From Miscanthus floridulus (Eukaryota > Streptophyta > Magnoliopsida > Poales > Poaceae): a stretch of 64,000 nt of DNA. The notes beneath the pieces were generated by a model. The model was given only the letters and a program-made list of their open reading frames with translations, searched no databases and was not told the origin of the DNA. The stretch's first letter is position 1. The number at the start of each line of letters is the position of its first letter. This document shows, in pieces, positions 42,776 through 54,272 of this stretch. A program made the translations under genes and the position numbers. The DNA lies in the NCBI RefSeq assembly GCF_019320115.1, contig NC_089585.1:143919769-143983768 (forward strand), given 5' to 3'.

Positions 42776-44882
42776 AATTTGATGAGTTCAGCATATAAAT
42801 ACCCCTGAACCTAACCACTATCCCATGCTTATTGTTGACGCAATCTTTCATGTAATGAGCATGAAGAGCAGTACATCCAGGTCCTACCGCCTTGAGGTCC
42901 ATTGCTAGGAGAAATGGGTGGCCACATTTGTACTTATCAATCCATTTTTGCTGCTATGGTTGTTTTAGACTCTGTCCAACAGCCTTACTAGCCAACTTTT
43001 TATTTATGGCTGCCTTTTCACTCTCTCCAGCAGCCTTACTAGCCCCTTTGGGTTGCTTGGGTGGCCTTGCACCGCTTCCAACAGCCTCAGTTCCCACTTT
43101 TGGCTGCGTGGGCAGCTTAGTGCACTCCTTCTTTGTGCTGTTTGGATTTTTTGAAGGGTTGGCTGTATTATGCTCCTTTGGCACACTCTTTGTTGCATCA
43201 GATGTGGCCGGAGATTGATGATTTGAAGGAGTTGAATTGGCTCCATAAAGTAGCTTTGTAGAAATAATAGCATTAGTGCCCTTCGAAACACTCTTGGCAC
43301 TCTTTGTGGTCTCATCTGGTTGAGATTGGGTTGGCTGGGTCTCATGTGTTTGTTTCACTAGAATCCAATCCCTTCTCCACTGTATCCTCTATAGTAGAGC
43401 TTCTCTAAGTGTTTTGATATCATCATTAGGGGGCAGCTGCAGCACATAATCCTCATAACCCTGATGTACACATTCCACTTGGACTATTGCATAATCATAA
43501 TCTATTTGGACTGATTCTAGCACAAACTCCTTTGGGAACACCCGACCCTCTGCAACCATAGGTCGATAGTTTCCAAGGTTCACTACCAAGGAACATTGGG
43601 TTGGCTCTTCAAGAAGATCAATAGTATCTGGAGCAACTGAATTGGGCCCCAACTCCAAGTCATTTGGAACAGCGTTGGAGGTAGAGGCACAACTGCTCCT
43701 TCGTCTGTAGGCAGGACTAGGGGTCCTAGAAGGTGGTGGTCTTACCAACAAGCCTTTGTCTACAAGATAGGACATGACATCCTGTGTGACCTTGCTGGTA
43801 ACCTCTTTCGTGACCTTAGCCGTCACTTCTTGTGTGACTTGAGCTGTAACTTCTTGTCTAACTTGAGCTGCTATCACTTCCACATCCACATCTACTGCAC
43901 CAGACCTCTTTCTTTTTCTATACATGCCAGAACACCCAGGCCAACCATGCTTCCAGCCAGTGTAACTTGAAACAGCGCGCACGCGGCCTGGCTGTTCAGG
44001 GCCCAAACATGCAGTTAGCACATCATTCTCCCTGACCCAAGTGATGCCTGAAGATTCTGCGGCTGATTGCTTCTCTTTAATGTCTTCAGAGATTTTTTGT
44101 GTTGAATCCTGTTTCCAGATGATCTCAGCTTTATCTTCTGATACCTCAAGCTTACTCCTTGCTCGCAGAAACCTCATAGGGCGGCCTTCAGGGTAGTCAT
44201 CCCATGGGTTAGGGATGCCTTTCTTGACTAACTCTGCATCCTCCACCTCCCACTTTTTCTCTTTCCCATCATACCCTACAGAGCCCAGACAATGGTTGTG
44301 CACATTTTGTTGCCGAAGCATTTTGTATTTCTCACTTTTCACTATTTCTTCTGGGGACTTCTTCAATACCTCAAATTCTGCCCAATCTTCAGGTTGAATG
44401 TAGGGGTGCTTCTGAAAGGGACTGAGGTTTTTCTCGATAAAATCGGTCACTAGCCTGTTTTTGTGGGTTCTCCAACTCTTAGATATCACCTTCATTATAT
44501 ACTTAAGCCCCTCAGTCTTCATTGTATCTGGGAACTTCAAGTAGGGCATGACATGTTTATTAAACAATTCCCATTTCCTCTCATCAGTAAGGTTTTTGAA
44601 TGATGGCATAACTAAGGATAGCTGTTGTCTAGCAATCAAATGAGCAAGCAATCGCAATCTTTGTTGTTGTTTCACCTCAATTGGCTTCCCATCTGGATGT
44701 ATCTCTGTGACCTCGATCATGTCAGTAGGCCACTTAGATGCTGTCTTTGGTTTTTGGGGTCGACGCATAGGCTTAGGCACAGACTGCTGCTGCTCATCAT
44801 CAACGGGTGATTCTACTTCCTCAGAAACAGTTTGTGTCCCCGCTTCGTCGTCACCACTTGATGAAGAATCCATGGAAGACAC
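42776..44882 (-). pseudogene. TNP1-like second CACTA gene, two in-frame stops
   Basis: An open frame of 497 codons from ATG at 44882 (MSSMDSSSSGDDEAG) to a TAG at 43391-43389. It contains RKWELFNKHVMPYLKFP, ISKSWRTHKNRL, a basic patch (RKRKRSG) and a repetitive VTQEVTAKVTKEVTSKVTQ stretch (predicted helix), then LVVNLGNYRPMVAEG. This layout is typical of the second gene of grass CACTA elements, whose product probably binds the subterminal repeats. The same frame continues past the TAG (RIQWRRDWIL..., Thr/Lys/Ser/Pro-rich) to another TAG at 42956-42954 and then a further conserved-looking stretch (HPFLLAMDLKAVGPGC). Confidence 0.75.
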
Positions 44883-45705
44883 CTATCAATCAAATTCGAG
44901 AAAGATGTGGTTTAGCAAATTGCAGAAGACCAAATTTAGATGCTAGAAATATGCTAAACACTTGAAATGACTGTGGGTGGTGATAGCTTACCATTTTGAT
45001 GTGGAACTTGAAATGACCAAGGAGGAGGCCCAACTCTTCCCGCCGCCGGCAAAGCCACTGTGGCTACCCTGCGCGTCCTCTTGCGTCTTACTCGTGAATG
45101 GGAGAGTCGAGGGCGGGAGAGGCGGTGGCGCATGGGAGAGGCGCGCCGAGAGATGCGGCGGCGCACGGGAGAGATGCGGGGCTGCGGGGACTTGGGGACT
45201 GAATTTGGGCCTGCTGGTTTCTGACCCAAACAAAATAGAACGATTGGTGAAAAGCAAGCAAGCAAGCACCTGGCCATCCTTGAGGACGCCTCTATAAACC
45301 CACAAAGGATGATTGGCATTGGACCAAGCTTGTGTTCTTCCTGGTAAGCCTCAATATACTGAAGGATCTTACATACCTGCTAATTACACCAATAAATATT
45401 TATGAATAATATTGCAAACATTATGCTTAGATGTAAAAAAGAACAGTGTTTCTACCTCTGCTCTACTAAAAGGAGAGCACTGAACCTCGATATGCAAAGC
45501 ACCACAAATAGCCATTTGCAAGTATGGAGTTTCCTCAGCATTTGCAAAGCACCTATAGCAGTGCAAGCATGCCAGTACAATCAAACACCTTTTTTGTGAA
45601 TTATCCAACATACATATTTTGGTGCAAGTGACTAGTTTAGATAAGCATTACTTTTTTGAGAACCTAACACTGTAATATCTCTTGCGTACCTTCAATAGAT
45701 AAGCA
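44883..45705. other. spacer between the two CACTA genes
   Basis: Contains a GC-rich 45030-45200 segment with Arg-rich frames on the minus strand, perhaps the leader of the TNP1-like gene. No recognised domain. Confidence 0.4.
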
Positions 45706-47861
45706 TTACTTTCTCTTGCGTACTTGCCAATTTCGGTGGCCTTTTGCAACGGTGGCCTCTTCTACATGACCATGTCGTAAGTATGAAGTTTCCTCACTCT
45801 CGAGAATCATAGGGAGGGTCCAATCACCAAAAGGAGGGACTTCATCAAATTGATTGTACTCTTCCTCCTCCACAGCATCTTCAACTCCGACAACCCGTTT
45901 TTTACCGGGGAGAACTACAAGGCGTTTCTTGTTTTGCGTGTCGAGCACATAAAAGACTTGTGAAACCTGAGCTGCAAGTACGAATGGTTCATCCTTGTAC
46001 CCAACCTATTCAAACTCACTCGTGCATTTGCATGGTCCTTGCTTTTCCCCTTGGTGTTCAAGAGTGTTCCAAGTAAGCTCCCACAAACATTCTTTGTCAC
46101 ATGCATGACATCGATGCTGTGGCGAACTGCTAAGTCTTTCCAATAGGGTAGCTCCCATAGAATGGACTTCTTCTTCCACCTCTTATCAGTGACTTCTTCC
46201 TCCTTGCGCTTTCTCTTTCCAAGGGCACTCTTTTTTTTCTTCCCCAACGTAACATTGACATCCTTTACCTGGTCATAGACATCGTGCCCAGTGAAATGCC
46301 TCAGAGTAGATCCCTTCTCAATTGTGCCATCAAACTGGCGTTTCATGAGCCGGTAAGGATGGGATCGGCTAAATAAACGGCAATGTCTTATGTACACCCT
46401 CTTCTTCGAGTTGTTCAGCCAAAGACTCTCGGTATCATCTAAGCACTGAAAGTAATCTTTCTCTCCTTTGGACTGCCCAGACAAGCAATGATGTCCCGGA
46501 ACATCGGTGATGCTAGTTAACACCATTGCATGCAACTTGAATGACTCTCTCTTGAACCCATCATATACCTTGACACCGTCTGACCAGAGCGTCTTGAGCT
46601 CATCGACAACCAGCCTCAGATACACGTCGATGTCATTCCCTGGCTGATGCGGACCCGAGATCAAAAGTGGCATCATCATGTATTTCCTCCTGTTACACAG
46701 CCACGATGGAATGTTGTAGATCGATAACAACACAGGCCAGACACTGTGCGAGCTGCTCCTATTACCGAACGGGTTCATGCCATCTGTGCTTAGTGCAAAG
46801 CGAATGTTTCTTGGCTCATCTTTAAAAGATGCATACTTGGAGTCGATGACGCGCCACTGAATAGCATCTACTGGATGCCGTAGGTAACCATCATTCTTGC
46901 GTCCCTCCTTGTGCCAACTCAACAACTGCGCGTCCTTGGCAGTTGCAAACAAACGCTTCAGGCGAGGGATTATAGGGAAGTACCATACCACCTTCCAAGG
47001 AGCTCCATGCCTCTTGTCCTCATCACCCCCGTCATTTCTTCGTTTGTATCGAGAGACTCCACACTCGGGGCATTCGGTTAGTTTTTCGTTTTCTTTACCA
47101 TGGTACAGTATACAGTCATTCTTGCAGGCATCGATTTTCTCAACCTCCAATCCCATAGGGCAAACAATCTGCTTGGCCTCATATGTGGTCTTGGGTAACT
47201 CATTCCCCTCAGGCAACATGTCCTCTAATCGATGTAGCAATGCATCGAAGCTCCGATCAGTCCAATGATATGTCGCCTTCAACTGGAGAAGCGTGAGAGT
47301 AGCAAACAACTTTGAATACTTTGCCTTGCAGCTCTGATGGAGAGGAGTCCTCATGTCTGCCATCAACCTCTTCAGCTTCTTCATCTCCGCCTCAGTGTAC
47401 TCATCAAAGCCCATGGCATCACGCACCATCTCCTCAAGGTCCTGTAACTTCTGGGCATAATTGGCACTGATATCTACTAGCTTGTCATCGGTGAGATTCG
47501 GGATGCAAAAGGGTCCTTCCTCATTGTCCTGACCAGCACCATGAGTTCCATCATCCTGACGTAGGTCACCAGAGAATCCTTGGTCCATACAACCAGCTTG
47601 CAAGTCTTGATCATTAACTCCTTCTCCATGCTTGTTCCAACATCTGTAGTGATCCATGAATCCTCGGAGGATCAGGTGGGCATGGAGTGTTAATGAACTC
47701 GAGAACTACTTCTTATTCTCACAATCAATGCATGGACACCACATAGTTGTCTTGTGTCGATTCAACATATCCGCCTCTGTAGCTCTTATGAATAATTTTA
47801 GACCATTTAAGTACTGAGCACATGCACGGTTGCGAAGAGACATCTAGCTCCGATCCTCCAT
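45706..47861 (-). pseudogene. TNP2-like CACTA transposase, internally deleted
   Basis: From ATG at 47861 the N-terminal zinc-type Transpos_assoc segment is present (WCPCIDCENKK, HLILRGFMDHYRCW) but has stops where W and another residue are expected. From 47657 an open frame of 580 codons carries the Transposase_21 domain: CPECGVSRYKRR, WHKEGR, FALSTDGMNPFGN, SGPHQPGNDIDVYL, RFL-type and DVMHVTKNVCGSLLG motifs. After DHANARV (about 46020) it jumps, out of frame, to the distal C-terminus (VGYKDEPFVLAAQVSQVFYV... EEEYNQFDEVPPFGD, to about 45780). The few hundred residues in between are missing, so it is unlikely to be active. Confidence 0.85.
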
Positions 47862-48019
47862 ATCTACAAAAGTATGAAAACAAATGAAATCAACTAATCC
47901 TTGCATGAAAATCCTATAAATTACTTGAATAGTAAATTTACTATTGCATCAGTGTGACACTCCAAAGAAAAAGATATGACTAGCCAAAGCTCTATGAAAA
48001 ACAAGTTGCACTAAAGTAG
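47862..48019. other. CACTA sequence left of the G2 insertion
   Basis: AT-rich 5' side of TNP2, ending in the AGTAG target duplication (48015-48019). No gene. Confidence 0.6.
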
Positions 48020-49381
48020 TGTTGACACAAAATGTAACACTGTGCCTCACACACAGCAAGCTGAAAAGCGTAGCTTCAATCGGGTTCCCGGGTGCTTCGT
48101 TATCCGGAAGCGTGCCAGTCAGTTTGACCTGAAAAACTAACAAGGGACAAAATAATTAAATGTCAAACCGGAACATGTCGGGTAATACCAGACAGTTCCA
48201 CATATACGGCCCTGAAGCCACTTACAACGACATACAGCTATAGAGAGCTGTCTGCCAATGAGTTCATAAACCGTTCAGCTAATGATAAGATAAATGCACG
48301 TGGAGATCTGATTGCCGAATATACGTGCATGGGAAGACATGTTTGAACAAGTGAAATTAATTATGAGTTAATGCATAACCAAGCTCGGCAATCTAGCCGA
48401 GTTGGGGTCCATGAAGCAGGAACGTGCAAATAAATACATTCAAACTAATCTAAAACCTGCATCTGCCGCACGACACCTAGTTTCGTCAAAGCTTAAACGT
48501 AATTAAAATACACGAACCCACGACATGTGACAATCTAGATCAAAATAACTCAGCCATTACGAGCGTATTATCTATTTGCGAAGGTAATACGAAAATAATG
48601 ATCATTGAAGCGCGAATAAAACCATAAGAGAGGGCCGAACAATATTGATCTAGATCGGGCAGAAGTGTGTTACAAATATATAAAATATTTAAAACATGCA
48701 ACACTGGATAACTTAATGAATCTATTTAGATTTGCCATATCTAATAGAGCCGATAACTATCTTGCTTTCACTAAGCGTATTGAACAAACGCCTGCCGCAC
48801 GGTATTTACTCATAAGCAAAGCATAAGCAAAGACTTCTTGATTGTCAAGCAAAGATCCGCCGCACGATCATTGAAAACAAACAAGACTGCTTGCATCACG
48901 TCTAAATCCACCGCATGATACTAGACATGATAACAAGGTTGTCGGAACTTACGGAGGTCGACGGATCGATGACTCCTCTCGAAGAACTCGACGACACGAC
49001 AAAAGGACTCGAAAGTTGGCACGGGGCCGGTTGTATTGATTTTGGTTGTGAACCCCTATTACATTGGTCGAGGGTCAATATTTATACCCTGGACAAAACA
49101 CGAGTCCTAGAGGACTACGATTTACAAAGGAACCTTTAAATAAACTTGGAAACTCGCGATTCCTTACCCTAAACTTTTAGAGTCCTTTACTATTACAACT
49201 TTCACCTTTTCGATCGGCCTTGCCTGCCATCTTCTGTCTTTCCCGAATGGAATCACCGCTTTCTGGAATAACCGACCGCAATGCATTTAGCCGACCGCTT
49301 GCTTTGTTTGCCGAATACCCTTCTTCCCGCATGTGGGTCTACATGTCATCTTCCAGAATCGACCAAAATCCAGTGTTAACA
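48020..49381 (-). repeat. G2 3' LTR
   Basis: 1,362 bp. Near-identical to 60805-62167. Its plus-strand side lies just upstream of the antisense PMD gene and could supply its promoter. Confidence 0.94.
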
Positions 49382-49398
49382 CATGCCCCCTCAATTTC
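49382..49398 (-). other. G2 polypurine tract
   Basis: On the minus strand AAATTGAGGGGGCA abuts the 3' LTR start (TGTTAACAC). Confidence 0.65.
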
Positions 49399-49531
49399 GG
49401 GATAAAAGTTGTTTTATTCTGAAATTGACCACAAGCTCTTTCATCCCCCTAGGTCATCACCGTTCAAAACCGCAGCCGCTGCCCCAAAACTCAAGCTTTC
49501 AGCGCAACCTCGGACCTCCTTCAAATCTTCA

Positions 49532-52500
49532 ATGGCGACCCAGGATGAAATCCCAGAGGTAAACTTTACTTATATTCGGCAACTTTCATCTTATTCTCCC
49601 GCTCCCTTTTTGATTTACTCCCCTCTGATTTCAATCATCTTCTAAAGGAATACAAGAGCCAGATTTTGATCCCCTATGCTGCCAATCCCGACTCCTATTT
49701 CCTCGGCCCAATGGGAAATCCTGACGCTTCTGAAATTATTGAGAAGGAAACCCAAAGAATTCCTTTCAAGTCTGGGGTTACCTCATCAAACCGATGGCCA
49801 AACACGTTCAAGAATTGGCCATTTCCCCCAATCACCGGATGGCGTAACTGGTACAGGAGAATGCTGGAGAAAAGCAGCAGCCACTGGGAGAGTCAAGACA
49901 TCAGTCATTGTCTGGAGTTATCTTTAGCAGAGACACCCAGGAATGATTCCCTTCTGATAGCAGCTTCTCACTTTTGGTCTGACGCTATCAATGCCTTTAT
50001 CTTTGGTCATGGTATTATGACCATCACTCTAGCCGATGTATTCATGATGACTGGCTTGAATGTGTCATTGCCAGTATATCCTTACAAGTACAAGAGCAAA
50101 AGTAATCAAAGAGCCGTCAGCTCTGGATGTGGATGGGTCAAACATATTCAGAACTACATGAATGCATCTGGCGCCGTCTCTGACAAAGAGTTGAAAGCCT
50201 TCATGAATATGTGGCTATGCAGATTCATCTTCTGTGGAAAATCCAATGAACCGACCCTGAATCATATGGTAATGGCTGAAGACTTAGCTGCAGGCACTCA
50301 GATTCCACTAGGCAAATATCTCTTAGGGTCTGCTTATCATCTGATGCATCAGATTACTCTCCAGATGCGCCAAGGTGGAGAAATCTCTTGTGTGAATGGT
50401 CCCTGGTGGCTAATTCAAATGTGGCTTCAACTATATATGCATCAGATAACCTCTGTGAGCCTCTCCAATCTAAGTTTTCCTTCAGTCAACTATGCTGAAG
50501 GCAACACAGCAAAGGTCAAGGCTTGTCAGACTTATGGGGAAGCAGCATCATCCATAAACATTGACTTAGACATCGGTCACTTCTTCAAGCTATTTTTCAA
50601 AGGATTCGGCAATGTGCTCTGGTTTCCTTACAGAGAAAATGAAGATCTGACTTTGCCCTGCAAGTTTAGCTATGAAACTGGTTGTTCAGGCCAAGAATCC
50701 ACAGAGATTTTCAACTCCTTTATCAAACCTTGCACTCTGCCAGCCGAATTTCATCATGGGAGGTTAGTGCAGTCCACCTATGAATTCTACTATCCAAATA
50801 TGGTGGCCAGACAATTAGGATGCGGCCAACTGCCTCCAAGATTCCTCTTCTCAACAATCATAAAGTCAAGGGAAGTAATAACAGAAAGAATGGAAGCCAA
50901 GAAGATCTTTGAATTAGGATGGGAATTGCCAACATATGAACCATCCCCATTTGGGCTAATAGATGTTGCTCATCCCTTCTTCATCTCTTGGTGGCAAGAA
51001 TGGCATGCTCATATCTTCAATATGTCAGTTCATTCTTTATGCAAAAACTTGCAACCTGACTTTGCTTCTGATAGCGAGGTAATTTCATTATGCTCATCAT
51101 TTCTTGCATCCTGAATCCACTTCTTATTTTAAAATCTGGTTATGCACAGGATCTTGAGTTTACTCCCCCAGCCAAAGCAATCCAGTACTATTCGGCTGGT
51201 CCCAAGCCTGCTCTGGGGTTTGACGCTCCAAACTTAAAGGAATTCATGAAAGCTCCTGTAACTTTGGATTCAGCACCTTTAAAGGCACTCATGAAAACTC
51301 CTGCTACTTCAGCTGCTGCATCCTCAAGAGGAAAAAGCAAAAGGAAAACATCTGACAATTTTCTCTTACCCAAGAAACCAAGGACCAAGAAAGCCAGATT
51401 ACCTCCTAAGGCATGAATCTTTTATTTTCTTATCAGGTTAACAACCTCATTTAGCAGTAAACCTGACCACCTCTATATTTATTGCTTTCATTGCAGCCAC
51501 AAGTCGAAATCCCCACACTGGGCAATACCTCAGCGCCTGCAGAACCAACCCCTGAAGTTTCTACTGAAGATGAAGAAATTCATGATAGCGAAATTTCAGA
51601 GACTCATGAAGCCGAAGGTTCAAAGGTTCATAAACCCGATGAGACTATAGGTAGCATTGTTCAACCAATTCTCTTTTTCTTTCTTTTTAATAACATCTAT
51701 TCTCTTATGCTCATTATCATTTACTTCACTAAAAATAGATGAAATCTTAGATGAACTGGCAAGGGAAACTTCTCCTGATCAAGCCCCAGACCTGCCTCTT
51801 CTGAACCTTCAATCAAGTTCTCCAGCAAGCCAGGGTATAATCCATCTTGATGATCAATCAGCCCAACAGGTAATGCCTTGTCTCACACTGTATTTTAGCA
51901 AAATTACCCAATCGGCTAACACCTTCTTTCTTTTCTTTTCCTTAGAAGAACATCACTAAACCGACCACCAGCTACTCCTTCTCAATTGAGGACTACATCA
52001 TTGAGAAAGGTGAAGAGATCACTTCCCATCAAACCTTATCGCTGGAAAATCAGGCTCGGCTAAAAGAGGTGATCATTCTGCTAAACAAGGATACCATCAG
52101 TCTGGTTCAGGATGCAGACCAGATAAAAGACCTCCTTGAACTCATTGATCAAGATATCCCCTCTGCTCTCAAGGCTCCCCTGGAATCTGCAGCCCATCTT
52201 GATGACCATTTTGCTATGGTGAGAAGGGCAACCAAAAATACATCCTCGAGGACCGCTCTGCAGAAGGATAGATCTTTGAAAAAGCTGGAGATTAAAGATC
52301 TTCATTCTCATATCCAGTCTACGAGAAATTCCTTGGCAACCTTGGAGCCTGAACTGAAAGCCATGGAGGATGAAAAAAGCAGACTAGAAGCTCAACTAGC
52401 CGAACTGAATGCCAAAATTCAGTCTCACAGGGCCCATATGACTAACTTGCCGAAGAACATAGAAGCAGCTTCATTAAAAATAGCTTCGATCATCAAAGAA

Positions 52501-52629
52501 GATCAGCAGATCAAAACTAAATTGTCCAGCATCCAAAGTTCTGAAGATGAAGATCAAAAAGTACTAGATAATGTTAGCCGAATCAGGACTGAGGCTATAG
52601 AGGCAATCAATCATCTTCTGAACCAGTAA
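49532..52629 (+). CDS. G2 antisense gene 1: plant-mobile-domain protein, six exons, open
   Basis: Predicted join: 49532-49558, 49648-51078, 51150-51410, 51497-51650, 51739-51869, 51946-52629; 2,688 nt, 895 residues, no internal stop, all phases match. Exon 2 carries the aminotransferase-like plant mobile domain: FWSDAINAFIFGHGIMTITL, DVFMMTGLNVSLPVYPY, WLCRFIFCGKSN, LGSAYHLMHQI, GPWWLIQMWLQLYM. Exon 3 is basic with a nuclear-localisation-like patch (SRGKSKRKTSD, PKKPRTKK). Exons 4-5 are acidic. Exon 6 is a long coiled coil (KKLEIKDLHSHIQSTRNSLA and onward). Intron 3 uses a GC donor (AAG/GCATGA); without splicing the frame would stop two codons on. It is antisense to the element's gag-pol. Role unknown. 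Confidence 0.78.
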
Positions 52630-52990
52630 ACATTGTTTTTGTAACAAACTTGAGTGTGATATCTTCTTTCCCTTGATTAATCAGCTTTATGCTTACTTAT
52701 TTTTTATTCATTTGAAAGCAATCGGCCCCTTTCCCTTAAATTACTCGATTAGAATGTAGCCGATCGTCTCCATTCTTCCGATAGCCGAACGAATCCAATT
52801 CAAATATTGTGAGGGTATAACCGAACAATGTTGGTTCCAACAAACCAAGGAGATATTCGAGCGACGTTCAACTTAACCCATGCCTGGCCCAGCCCAGTAA
52901 CGGCCCAGCCGAAAGGGAAAAACCCTACTCCGCCGTTCGGGATTCTCGCTCCATAACCCCGTGGAATTCGCCACGATCTTTCGCTTCGGC
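52630..52990. other. spacer between G2 antisense genes
   Basis: 3' UTR of gene 1 and promoter of gene 2. Contains an AAACCCTA telo-box-like word near 52920. No ORF of note. Confidence 0.5.
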
Positions 52991-52991
52991 T

Positions 52992-52999
52992 TATAAATA
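52992..52999 (+). promoter_or_regulatory. TATA box of G2 antisense gene 2
   Basis: TATAAATA, 121 bp upstream of the ATG at 53113. A telo-box (AAACCCTAA) lies in the predicted leader at about 53090-53098. Confidence 0.6.
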
Positions 53000-53112
53000 G
53001 ACCTTTCCATTAGCCTTCATCGCTATCTTTGCCTTAGCGTTCTCACACCCGTCTCCTCCACTTCCTTCGTTCGATTTATTCCAGAAGAAAACCCTAACTT
53101 CCATCAAAGCAA

Positions 53113-53986
53113 ATGACGAACAGTGGCAATCGTGGTAAGCGTCCTGCCGATGGAGAAGCTGAAGGAAGCAGAGCATCGCGCTGCCGGCGTCGTGGGTATG
53201 ATTCGGCTCTTTGCCCCCTTTGCAATTTCCTTGTTCATCTCTTAATTTTGACTTTCCCTTCCTCATTTATCAGGATAAGGGTCATCAGCTCCAGCCAATA
53301 CCATCTCCTTCCTCCGGTGACGGCAGCTCAACCGGGAACTCCATCATCCGGCTCCTCCGGGTCTCCCAGCTCCTCAAGCTCTTACCATTCCAATCCCTGG
53401 GGTTCGGCAGAACCAGTAGATGCACACCATCCCTACTCTCACGAGGAGGCGCTCAAGTTTCGCCAGGAGAGGGACGAAGCCCGGGAGGAGCTAGGCGACG
53501 TCTCCAAGAAGTTCGGCATCGATCAAGCCGAATGGGAGGACCAGCGGAAGCAATTCTGCGACGCCATCACCGGTTTGTTATCTTCATTTAGTTTTATCAT
53601 CCTGACTCCCTTTGCTTGCCGACCCATTTCTTCTTTTCTGCCCAGCTCTTTCCGCGGAGAATGACCGCTTGAAGACGGCGGCGAACAAGATTGCCGACAA
53701 GGTGAATGCCCAGGGGGAGACGTCCGAGGCACGCCTTGATGCTGTGGACGGCCGCATTGATCAGGCCGTCATCCAAGGTGTGCACCTCGGTGCTTCTCTC
53801 GGGCTGGCGGCAATGACCTCCCAAACCAACGAGGATTACTCATCCCAGCCAGTTGGCTTCGTTGGAGGACGCCCGGACGAAGTCGACGACATCGATGAGC
53901 GTCTGGAGGCCTACGACGATCATGCTGCTGCCCTTGCCGAAATCACAAACCCCCAATCCGTCCTCAACAAGTTATTTGAGGAGTAG
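53113..53986 (+). CDS. G2 antisense gene 2: small coiled-coil protein, three exons, open
   Basis: Predicted join: 53113-53195, 53274-53572, 53646-53986; 723 nt, 240 residues, GT-AG introns in phase, no internal stop. N-terminus is basic (MTNSGNRGKRPADG, RCRRRG), then a Ser/Pro-rich stretch, then a charged helix (EEALKFRQERDEAREELGDV) and a C-terminal acidic region (VGGRPDEVDDIDERLEAYDD, ending NKLFEE). I do not recognise a named domain. It has its own TATA box and runs convergent to pol, with 286 bp between the two stops. Confidence 0.65.
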
Positions 53987-54130
53987 TTTGTATTAGGATG
54001 AACTTTATAAATAATCTCATCCTTTGGAATAATATTTACTTCTTTGACTCTTTTCGGTAAAATTCCACTTGCAACTGTCAGAAAAATGCCGAAAACAACC
54101 CATTTTTGGATAAACATTCTTGTGCTAGAG

Positions 54131-54240
54131 GCGATGCAAACTGCATCGGCTATTTTGTGCTAAAGGCGATATGAACGATATCGGCTATTCTCAGTCTTGC
54201 ATCTGATTTTTAGGCTAAAGGCGATATGAACAATATCGGC
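54131..54240. repeat. three hairpin modules between convergent genes
   Basis: 54131-54150, 54166-54185 and 54221-54240. Each is a 6-bp stem with a 5-nt loop, within a repeated context CTAAAGGCGAT...ATCGGCTATTCT. Stem one is CGATGC/GCATCG; stems two and three are based on CGATAT/ATATCG. The stem bases differ between modules while pairing is largely kept. Confidence 0.75.
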
Positions 54241-54272
54241 TATTCTCTTTGTCGGTTTTTTCTGATCTACAT

